From assembly GCF_006151785.1 (NCBI RefSeq), contig NZ_VDDD01000002.1, forward strand, positions 1 through 64,000: a stretch of 64,000 bases of DNA, read 5' to 3'. Under the pieces are notes generated by a model. It had not been told where the DNA came from, searched no databases, and worked only from the letters and a program-made list of their open reading frames with translations. The translations under genes and the position numbers were made by a program. This DNA comes from Paracoccus marcusii (lineage in GTDB: Bacteria > Pseudomonadota > Alphaproteobacteria > Rhodobacterales > Rhodobacteraceae). Each line of letters begins with the position of its first letter. Position 1 is the stretch's first letter. Positions 33,979-40,363 of this stretch are shown one piece after another.

Positions 33979-34522
33979 GTTTCTCCAGGACCTTCTGCAT
34001 CGCGGCTGGCTCCACGGTGATCTGCTGGCCGGTCACGTCGGCGCACGAGGCTGACAGTTCGGCCGCCATCAGCGCCGCCGCGCGTGCAGGCCAGTTCACC
34101 CACGCGTCCCGTTCCTCCCGCGCCAGCCGGAACACCAGCGCCAGCGCGCGGGCCCGCTCGATCAACTCCCCCTTCAGCTTCTGGAGCCGGATGCGCCGCT
34201 CCTGCGCTTTCAGCACCTCGTTCGCGGTCTTCGCCTGCAGGAAGGTCGTGCCGCCGCCGACGGCCGGGACTGCCAGCCCCTGTTCACGCAGCGTGTCGCC
34301 AACAGCGGCCACGGCCGCCTCGGGGACGGGCTTCAGCTTCGGCGTGGGCGGCTTGCGGGTCTTGGACGGGTCGGTCGTCTCGGCACGTCTGGCGTCGCTG
34401 GCGGCCGCGTTGATGCTGCCGTCGGGATAGAGGACCAGCCGCTCGGCGGCCTTGGCCTTCTGGATCGCGCCCCGCGACAGCCCGACATGCGCGGCGTACT
34501 GGCGCTCGCTCATGCCCTGCAT
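33926..34522 (-). CDS. Terminase small subunit-like DNA-binding protein
   Basis: A 198-residue protein with an N-terminal helix-turn-helix (MSERQYAAHVGLSRGAIQKAK), a Pro/Lys-rich linker and a long helical C-terminal half. It lies immediately before the large terminase gene and overlaps it by 53 bp. Position and fold suggest that it recognises the packaging site. It might begin at the second ATG a few codons in. Confidence 0.78.
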   Translation of the reverse strand: MQGMSERQYAAHVGLSRGAIQKAKAAERLVLYPDGSINAAASDARRAETTDPSKTRKPPTPKLKPVPEAAVAAVGDTLREQGLAVPAVGGGTTFLQAKTANEVLKAQERRIRLQKLKGELIERARALALVFRLAREERDAWVNWPARAAALMAAELSASCADVTGQQITVEPAAMQKVLEKHVRAHLDELAEVRPDFR

Positions 34523-34551
34523 CGACGGCTCCGATTATCTATCGAAATCAT

Positions 34552-34566
34552 GTTCTTATCGAGTTG
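34552..34566. promoter_or_regulatory. Near-match to the alphaproteobacterial LexA box
   Basis: GTTC-TTATCGA-GTTG matches the alphaproteobacterial SOS box GTTC-N7-GTTC at seven of eight positions. It lies in the 111-bp gap between two divergently transcribed phage genes. TTATC-GAGTT-GATAA at 34556-34570 also forms a small dyad. Either could be a regulator site; neither is proven. Confidence 0.35.
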
Positions 34567-34633
34567 ATAAGCAGCGCGACCGGAGCGAACGTCCGTTCAG
34601 AAGGACGATGCAACTCACCAAGGAGCCATCACG

Positions 34634-34906
34634 ATGACCACGCGCCTGAACCCGATCACCACCCCGCGCCACGAACTCCGCGCCGAGAAGGCGCGCCGGA
34701 ATAAGGAAGCCGCGCTCGCGGCCTTCATCGGCAAGAAGGCCGAGATCGACGAGATGCTCGCCCGGCTGCAGACGCTGAGCGACGACCACTTCAACGCCCA
34801 CCCCGACGAGATCAACTGGGGCCATGTCGGCACCCTCGAACACTACGCCAGCCTCCTGAAGCGCATCACCGACAGCGCCTTCGGCGAGGGCGAGCACGCC
34901 CGCTGA
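34634..34906 (+). CDS. Small phage protein of unknown function
   Basis: A 90-residue, mostly helical and charged protein (MTTRLNPITTPRHELRAEKARRN, then FIGKKAEIDEMLARLQTLSD). AAGGAG precedes the start codon. It is one of only two early genes of the phage reading left to right before the recombinase end, together with the DUF3489 gene. I know no function for it. Confidence 0.75.
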   Translation: MTTRLNPITTPRHELRAEKARRNKEAALAAFIGKKAEIDEMLARLQTLSDDHFNAHPDEINWGHVGTLEHYASLLKRITDSAFGEGEHAR

Positions 34907-35001
34907 TCTCCGGCACTGCCGGAACTCCCGCCGCGCGCCCTGCGCGGCTCGGGGTCGTAGGAGGCGCCGCATGACGCGGGCCCGAATACGGAGACGATCC
35001 C

Positions 35002-35574
35002 ATGACCAAGCTTTCTGACACCCAAGCCATCATCCTCAGCGCCGCCGCACAGCGCGAGGACCGCATCGCACTGCCGCTGCCCGAGAGCCTGCGCGGCGGC
35101 GCCGCTGCCAAGGTGGTCGGCGCGATGCTCGCGAAGAACTTCCTGCAGGAGGTCGACGCCGACACGCGCAAGGGCGAGCTTATGTGGCGCGAGACCGGAG
35201 ACGGCCACGGCGTCACGCTGGTTGCCACCGACGCGGGCCTTGCCGCCATCGGGATCGAGACCGAGGACGCGAACCCCGCGCCTGCGGGCGCGACGGACGC
35301 GCCTACCGAGGAGGCCGCGCCGGACACCCCCACCGTAGCCGAAACCGCGCCCAAGACGCGCACACCGCGCGAGGGCACCAAGCAGGCCACGCTGATCGCC
35401 ATGCTGCGCGCACCGGACGGCGCGACCATCGAGGAGATCATGGCCGCGACGGGCTGGCAGTCGCACACGGTGCGCGGCGCGATGGCGGGGGCGCTGAAGA
35501 AGAAGCTCGGGCTCGAGGTGACCTCGGAGAAGGTCGAGGATCGGGGGCGCGTGTACAAACTCCCCGCCGCCTGA
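35002..35574 (+). CDS. DUF3489 phage protein with winged-helix-like C-terminus
   Basis: A 190-residue protein. The first 80 residues form one domain (MTKLSDTQAIILSAAAQRED). A Pro/Thr/Glu linker follows, then the DUF3489 segment (TPREGTKQATLIAMLRAPDGA, then GWQSHTVRGAMAGALKKKLG), which looks like a winged helix. A DNA-binding regulatory role is likely by fold. It is convergent with the following gene, and a strong hairpin lies between them. Confidence 0.83.
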   Translation: MTKLSDTQAIILSAAAQREDRIALPLPESLRGGAAAKVVGAMLAKNFLQEVDADTRKGELMWRETGDGHGVTLVATDAGLAAIGIETEDANPAPAGATDAPTEEAAPDTPTVAETAPKTRTPREGTKQATLIAMLRAPDGATIEEIMAATGWQSHTVRGAMAGALKKKLGLEVTSEKVEDRGRVYKLPAA

Positions 35575-35598
35575 CGCGCCGGACCCCGACAAGCTGAT

Positions 35599-35625
35599 GA
35601 CCGCCGTCCCTACGGGGCGGCGGTC
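35599..35625. terminator. Hairpin between convergent phage genes
   Basis: A 12-bp stem (GACCGCCGTCCC with GGGGCGGCGGTC, one G-T wobble) closes a 3-base TAC loop between the stop codons of the DUF3489 gene and the opposing small membrane-protein gene. Its place suits a two-way terminator, although only short T-runs lie beside it. Confidence 0.65.
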
Positions 35626-35627
35626 GA

Positions 35628-35852
35628 TCATTTGGCGCTCCGCATCCGGGTCGCCTCGAACACCCGCCGCAAGGCGAAGGAACGGGCGATCGAGACGACG
35701 GTGAAAATGGCGCCCATCTTCAGGTTCTGCGCCAGCGTCGTGTGCAGCCCGAAGATCGGGAAGATCAGGATCTGCGTCACGACCGCGACGCCGTAGCCGA
35801 CGATCACGTTGGCGACGGACTCGACCAGCGACATGAGGCGGGTCTGCTTCAT
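35628..35852 (-). CDS. Small phage membrane protein (DUF7220-like)
   Basis: A 74-residue protein with two membrane helices (VESVANVIVGYGVAVVTQIL, and a second from MGAIFTVVSIA) and a basic C-terminus. I believe it belongs to the DUF7220 family common in rhodobacterial phages. It starts 9 bp downstream of the cytosine methyltransferase stop codon. Its function is unknown. Confidence 0.72.
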   Translation of the reverse strand: MKQTRLMSLVESVANVIVGYGVAVVTQILIFPIFGLHTTLAQNLKMGAIFTVVSIARSFALRRVFEATRMRSAK

Positions 35853-35861
35853 GCCGCTGCC

Positions 35862-37043
35862 TCATCCATCGGCCAGCAGTTCAGCCGCGAGAGTTCGCAG
35901 CGCATGCGCCGCAACCAAGGGGACCACGCCGTTGCCACAGAGGCGAAGCCGGTCCACCCGGTGGGCCAACCCATCAGTGCCTCGACGAACAGCGGGTTCA
36001 AGGTCCGGCGCGGCTCGGAGGTATCGCTCCCAGCCATCGGCGTCACCAGGACCTGGCGGCCAAGCAGGCCGTTCACCGGCCTGTTCGCGAGTGTCGTCGC
36101 CCCGTCCTTGTGATCCCGCGCCGTCGGCGTCATCCACAATCCCACCGCATGGGTCAGATCGGCCGTCTTGCGGTTGCCCGCGCTCGGCTTGCAGCCGTCG
36201 TTCGCCATCGGCGTCGGCCAGTCCCGCGCCATGCGGTCCAGACCCTTCTCGTCTCGTCGTTCGCCGCCCCGGCTGCGGAAACTGTCGGTCTGCGGCGTGG
36301 GCCACATCGCAGCCGTGGTCGCCAGGTTCATGCCGTGCTGGCCCGCTTTCTGCGACGGCGTCGGTATTGTCTGCCTGTTCTCGTTGGCGCTGGCCCTTGG
36401 CGTCGGCCAGAGCCGCAGCAGTTCCGTCCGGTTCCCGCCACTCGACCGGGTGCCAGAGCAGGCGCGCGGGGTCGGCCAGCTCGTCCCCTTCGCGGATGGC
36501 GAGGATGAAGAGCCGCTCGCGCTTGTGGGGCGCGCCGACTTCCGCCGCCGTGAAGAGGCCTGCCGCAAGGCGGTAGCCCATGCCGACCAGTCCTGCGGCG
36601 ACTTCGGGGAAGCCGAGGCGGAGATGATGGGCGACATTCTCGAGGAAGACGAAGGGCGGTTCGACCTCGCCGATGATGCGGGCGACATGCGGCCAGAGGT
36701 GGCGCGGGTCGTCCGTACCCCTGCGTTTGCCCGCGACGGAGAACGGCTGGCACGGATAGCCCGCAGTGACGATGTCCACCGCGCCGCGCCACGGGCGGCC
36801 GTCGAAAGTTGCAACATCGTCCCAGACAACAGCCTGATCCAGGGACGCGTCTTCCATCCGCGCCACGAGAGTGGCTGCGGCGAAGGTTTCCCGTTCGACA
36901 TGGCCCACAGTTCGATATCCGGGGATGGCGATGGTGAGCCCGAGGTCGATACCGCCCGCGCCGGAGCAGAGGGAGAGGCCGAACAGACATGCGTCTCCGG
37001 CTCCGGAAGCGTCTCCGGAGGAAGGTAGAGCCAGGTCATGCAT
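35862..37043 (-). CDS. Phage C5-cytosine DNA methyltransferase
   Basis: A 393-residue enzyme. Motif I is FGLSLCSGAGGIDLG, the catalytic PC lies at residues 97-98 in GYPCQPFSVAG, and ENV is at 135-137. An RERLF motif VIII follows, and motif X is near the end (LCGNGVVPLVAAHAL). The region between about residues 205 and 350 is a Gly/Asp/Arg-rich target-recognition stretch. It probably protects phage DNA from host restriction. It starts one base after the stop of the upstream methyltransferase. A longer overlapping frame is a shadow. Confidence 0.88.
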   Translation of the reverse strand: MHDLALPSSGDASGAGDACLFGLSLCSGAGGIDLGLTIAIPGYRTVGHVERETFAAATLVARMEDASLDQAVVWDDVATFDGRPWRGAVDIVTAGYPCQPFSVAGKRRGTDDPRHLWPHVARIIGEVEPPFVFLENVAHHLRLGFPEVAAGLVGMGYRLAAGLFTAAEVGAPHKRERLFILAIREGDELADPARLLWHPVEWREPDGTAAALADAKGQRQREQADNTDAVAESGPARHEPGDHGCDVAHAADRQFPQPGRRTTRREGSGPHGAGLADADGERRLQAERGQPQDGRSDPCGGIVDDADGAGSQGRGDDTREQAGERPAWPPGPGDADGWERYLRAAPDLEPAVRRGTDGLAHRVDRLRLCGNGVVPLVAAHALRTLAAELLADG

Positions 37044-37044
37044 G

Positions 37045-38409
37045 TCACGCGGCGGTCTGGCGCTTTCGCGCGGGTTCGGGTTCGGCGTCCGTGTCCGGCG
37101 TATCGGTGACGTCGCCCAGCCGCTCCGCCTTCACCTGCGCGAAGGTCCGGCCGTCGCCGTCGAGGATCGCGTCCTTGTCGGTTTCGGCCTGCCAACGCTC
37201 CACGGCGACATCGACATACGCCGCGCTGATCTCCATTGCGAAGACGCGGCGGCCATTGGCCTCGCCCGCCATGATCTGCGACCCGGAGCCGGAGAACGGC
37301 TCATAGCAGAGGCCGCCCCGCGCCACATGCTGGCGCATCGGGATCCCGAAGGCGTCGAGCGGCTTCGGCGTCGGATGGTCAGGCCGGTCATCCTTGGCGA
37401 AGCTGGGAAGCGCCCATGTCGATGGCAGCGTTTCCTCGGCCACCTTCGGCGGGCGGTTCGGGCGACGCCAGCCCATGAAACAGGGCTCGTGCTTCCAGAG
37501 GTAATGCGACCGGGTCAGGACGCCCCGGTCTTTCACCCAGATGATTTGCTGATGCACAAAGGCGCCTGCCTTCTCCCAGCAGGCTTCCAGCATCGCCTGG
37601 CGGCGCGAGGCGTGCCAGCAGTACCAGGCAGCATCCTCGGCGATGGCTTCCGCCACGGCTGCAGCGATGAACCCGTCATAGAGTTCCGCGCCCTGCGAAC
37701 TGTCGTCCCAAGTCGTGCCGTAGGACGCCGACCAGTCCTTGTTGCGGGTCGGATGGTTCGAGCCGTCGTAGTCGACGAGATACGGTGGATCGGTCGCGAA
37801 AAGGATCGCGCGCTCACCGTTCATCAGGCGGCGCACATCGGCCGCGCTGGTGCTGTCGCCGCAGAGCAGCCGGTGATCGCCGAGGATCCAGAGATCGCCC
37901 GTCCGCGACGCCGGATTGCGTGGGGGTTCGGGGATGGTCACCGGCGGCACGGAGCCCCCGGCGCCCTCTTCCTCGCCGCCACCGTCGAGATCGAAGGCCA
38001 GCAGCTTGTCGAGTTCGCCATCGGAAAACCCGACCAGCGACAGGTCGAAGTCTTCGGCCAGCAGGTCGTTCAGTTCCGCCGACAGCAGCGCCTCGTCCCA
38101 GGTGCCGAGTTCCGTCAGCTTGTTGTCCGCAATCCGGTACGCCCGGCGCTGCGCTTCGGTCAGGTGCCCGAGCACGATCACCGGCGCCTCGGTCAGCCCG
38201 AGCTGCGTCGCGGCCAGCACGCGCCCGTGGCCTGCTATCAGTTCGCCGTCCTCGCCGACGAGGCAGGGCACGGTCCAGCCGAACTCGGCCATGCTGGCGG
38301 CGATCTTCGCGACCTGATCCGCGCCATGCGCCTTCGCGTTCTTCGCGTAGGGCTGGAGGCGCGACAGCGGCCACGTCTCGATCGCGTCCGGGGCGAAGCT
38401 CAACGTCAT
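37045..38409 (-). CDS. ParB-domain/DNA methyltransferase fusion
   Basis: A 454-residue protein. Residues 10-110 form a ParB/sulfiredoxin-like domain (PYAKNAKAHGADQVAKIAAS, then LIAGHGRVLAA). The C-terminal part is a beta-class amino methyltransferase, with DPPY at residues 207-210 and the SAM loop EPFSGSGSQI later. Such fusions are widespread in phages and methylate adenine (or N4-cytosine). The longer upstream frame is not used, because the protein family begins at the ATG at 38409. Confidence 0.9.
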   Translation of the reverse strand: MTLSFAPDAIETWPLSRLQPYAKNAKAHGADQVAKIAASMAEFGWTVPCLVGEDGELIAGHGRVLAATQLGLTEAPVIVLGHLTEAQRRAYRIADNKLTELGTWDEALLSAELNDLLAEDFDLSLVGFSDGELDKLLAFDLDGGGEEEGAGGSVPPVTIPEPPRNPASRTGDLWILGDHRLLCGDSTSAADVRRLMNGERAILFATDPPYLVDYDGSNHPTRNKDWSASYGTTWDDSSQGAELYDGFIAAAVAEAIAEDAAWYCWHASRRQAMLEACWEKAGAFVHQQIIWVKDRGVLTRSHYLWKHEPCFMGWRRPNRPPKVAEETLPSTWALPSFAKDDRPDHPTPKPLDAFGIPMRQHVARGGLCYEPFSGSGSQIMAGEANGRRVFAMEISAAYVDVAVERWQAETDKDAILDGDGRTFAQVKAERLGDVTDTPDTDAEPEPARKRQTAA

Positions 38410-38814
38410 GATGGGCACGGTTCCTCGGTCGGGTGGATGCCGGTGGCTTCCGGACTCCGGATGCCGGGCCGGACTCCACACGGGGTCCAGCGGCCACCAG
38501 CGGTGTCCGGTCGGAAGGCCAGCGTTCATTGGTGTTTGCGCGGGGCGCGCGTGGCTCCGGCTTCCGGGTGGCTTCCCAAAAATCCGGCCCTGTCGCTGGC
38601 GATGTTCCGCGCTTCGCCCGCCAGCATACGAATGTCGCCAGGAAGGAACCAAGAACTCAGTGGGTTAGCCCATCGGACCCTGGCTGGACCCTTCGCTGGA
38701 CCCCGGAAGCCAGCGGCGCGGCGTCTGCCTGCGCGCTCCTCTCCCGAGCATATTGGTTTTCTAACGGCCTCGACGAAATGTGTAAGGCCCTGCGATGTAC
38801 ACCCGAAAATTTCC
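38410..38814. other. 405-bp stretch without a convincing gene
   Basis: Open frames exist on both strands but none shows a recognisable protein or a good start signal. The segment is rich in CCGG words, and around 38740-38840 it becomes AT-rich with a TTGACA-like word on the plus strand. It may hold regulatory or packaging sequences; nothing firmer can be said. Confidence 0.4.
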
Positions 38815-39261
38815 TCAGAGGACGATTTTTCTTGACAGCCGATTGGCGTTTTCGATGACGAACTGCTGTGACCGCCGGGGCGACGGCACGCGACCGTTCA
38901 GCCGCCAAGTGATCACCGCCAGACCGTATTGCCAGCGCTTGGTCGCCGCCGTGCGCGAGAGGCCGAACTGCCAGCAGATCGGCTTCCACGCCATTCCGTC
39001 GGCGCGGGCCCAGACCAGGCGCCCATCCTCGGGCTCGAGCCAGCGCAGCCAGAGCATCGCCTCCTCGGCCTGCGTGATCTGACGCGGGCTGGGCCTCGGG
39101 CGACGCATCTGCGGCTCCTGGCCGACCTTGTCGGCGAAGCTGTGGAAATACTCGGGCCATGCGTTGAAGAAGCCCTGCGGCATTACGCCCGGCATTTGCC
39201 GCATCACGCCCGCCGCAAGTTCCAGCCGATCCTGCACCTGCGCTGTGGTCCACTCACCCAT
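38815..39261 (-). CDS. Phage protein, DUF6362-like
   Basis: A 148-residue protein starting MGEWTTAQVQDRLELAAGVM, with a helix-turn-helix-like C-terminal part (AWKPICWQFGLSRTAATKRW). I recognise it as the DUF6362 type found before methyltransferase genes in rhodobacterial phages. It may bind DNA. Its ATG overlaps the stop of the next upstream gene by 8 bp. Confidence 0.75.
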   Translation of the reverse strand: MGEWTTAQVQDRLELAAGVMRQMPGVMPQGFFNAWPEYFHSFADKVGQEPQMRRPRPSPRQITQAEEAMLWLRWLEPEDGRLVWARADGMAWKPICWQFGLSRTAATKRWQYGLAVITWRLNGRVPSPRRSQQFVIENANRLSRKIVL

Positions 39262-39457
39262 GACGCGCCTCCCGTTCCCGCTTGCCGTAGAGCCGCTCGC
39301 CGAGCTGGCGGACCAGCTCGCGCTCGGGCCAGGTCAGGCGGTCGTCGTCGACGGCGACGGCCAGCAGGCCCTGTTCCTTCCAGCCGTCGCGCTTGACCTC
39401 GTCGGGGTTGCGGCGGTGACCGCCGTAGCCCTTGGGCGTGAACCGCATGCCACTCAT
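39254..39457 (-). CDS. Small hypothetical phage protein
   Basis: A 67-residue basic protein (MSGMRFTPKGYGGHRRNPDE, then LTWPERELVRQLGERLYGK). It is coupled by overlaps to the RuvC-like gene upstream (4 bp) and to the DUF6362-like gene downstream (8 bp). No function is recognised; the tight packing supports it as a real gene. Confidence 0.62.
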   Translation of the reverse strand: MSGMRFTPKGYGGHRRNPDEVKRDGWKEQGLLAVAVDDDRLTWPERELVRQLGERLYGKREREARHG

Positions 39458-39990
39458 TGCACACCTCCCCGGGTCTCCAGCGCCCAGAGCAGGATCGCGA
39501 TGGCGTCGGCCTCGTTGTCGTCGGCGGGCGAGAAGCCGCGCGCCCGCGCGGCCGCCATCATGGCGTCCTTGTTCGCGTTTCCCTTGCCGGTGGCGTGGCG
39601 TTTGATGGTGCCGACCGGCACGCCCTCGTAGGGAATGCCGCGCAGTTCGGCCCATGCCGTCAGCGTGGCCATCAGCCCGCCATAGACATGGGCGGCATCG
39701 GTCGCGGCATGGCGGCGGACCTCTTCGAACCAGATGGCGGCGACGGGCCCGGACAGCCGGTCGATCTCGGTGAGCCAGTTGGTGAACCGCAGATACCGCA
39801 TGCCGCCACCATCGAACCGGCCGGGGCGGAACGACGCCGTGCCGGAGGTGATCAGCCCGTCGATGCCGTGCAGCGCCCATCCCGTTGCGGTGCCGAGGTC
39901 GAGCGCCAGCATCACCCGGTTGGCGTGGACGACGGGCCGCAGATCGGGGATTGCCGCGCGGCTGGAGGTGGCGAGAGTCAGGTCAGCCAT
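39454..39990 (-). CDS. RuvC-like nuclease (phage Holliday-junction resolvase type)
   Basis: A 178-residue RNase-H-fold protein. The first strand with catalytic Asp is MLALDLGTATGW, a mid Glu is in IWFEEV, and the last acidic pair is in DDNEADAIAI. This is the pattern of RuvC-like resolvases in phage replication modules. It probably resolves branched DNA before packaging. Confidence 0.82.
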   Translation of the reverse strand: MADLTLATSSRAAIPDLRPVVHANRVMLALDLGTATGWALHGIDGLITSGTASFRPGRFDGGGMRYLRFTNWLTEIDRLSGPVAAIWFEEVRRHAATDAAHVYGGLMATLTAWAELRGIPYEGVPVGTIKRHATGKGNANKDAMMAAARARGFSPADDNEADAIAILLWALETRGGVQ

Positions 39991-40363
39991 GGGTGGTCTC
40001 CTCTTCAGGTTGGCTGCTCGGGGGGAAGACGACGGTGGTCTGGTGCGTGGGCAGGTCGGGGCCGCCGTCGTCGGATCGGAATGTGCAAGGAGCGTCGGAG
40101 CCCGCGCGCGGATACCCTCGACGTATGGGAGGGGAGGCCAAACCTGCCGGTTGGCCTCCCCATACGTAGTATGGGGGCTTGCCCACTCGTCTCATGTTTT
40201 GGCTGCAAGCCTCTGTTCCCGTTAATTTTTCATGGCTCAGAGGATGAGGCGGGTCGATGAGAAAGGCCTTTCTCATCCTCATCACCAACCCATTGATTTC
40301 ATTGGGCCATGAGGACGGGATGAGAATGAGGAAGACCGCGCTCATGATGAGGAAGTCAGTCAT
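39983..40363 (-). CDS. Possible small gene spanning a repeat-rich region
   Basis: An open frame of 126 codons starts at an ATG that overlaps the primase-helicase stop by 8 bp. It is preceded by GGAGGAGGCCC, a strong ribosome site, and it ends on the RuvC-like start. The protein has a hydrophobic beginning (MTDFLIMSAVFLILIPSS) but no recognised domain. A large stem-loop and a cluster of GATGAG words lie inside it. It may therefore be a non-coding control region that happens to be open. Confidence 0.35.
   Translation of the reverse strand: MTDFLIMSAVFLILIPSSWPNEINGLVMRMRKAFLIDPPHPLSHEKLTGTEACSQNMRRVGKPPYYVWGGQPAGLASPPIRRGYPRAGSDAPCTFRSDDGGPDLPTHQTTVVFPPSSQPEEETTHG
40122..40166. repeat. Long imperfect stem-loop
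   Basis: CGTATGGG-AGGG-GAGGCCAAACC pairs with GGTTGGCCTCCCCATACG. The stem is about 20 bp with a 4-base and a 1-base bulge and a TGCC loop. It lies between the replication genes and the RuvC-like gene. Termination or RNA processing are the likely roles; no long T-run follows on either strand. Confidence 0.6.
40243..40351. other. GATGAG repeat cluster with 22-bp palindrome; candidate replication origin
   Basis: GATGAG occurs at 40243, 40256, 40319 and 40346 on the plus strand, and at 40272 and 40278 on the minus strand, six copies in 109 bp. Two of them build the perfect 22-bp palindrome at 40256-40277 (GATGAGAAAGG and its complement). The cluster abuts the 3' end of the primase-helicase gene. 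Short iterated words beside replication genes are typical of phage origins; the role is inferred. Confidence 0.45.

Noticed and set aside
35849-37195. 448-codon frame overlapping the phage cytosine methyltransferase on the same strand
   Set aside because: It is Ser/Pro/Arg-rich without motifs, whereas the other frame (35862-37043) carries the complete C5-methyltransferase signature.
38433-38858. 141-codon plus-strand frame in the gap before the ParB-methyltransferase
   Set aside because: No domain, no ribosome site, and it runs antisense into the DUF6362-like gene.
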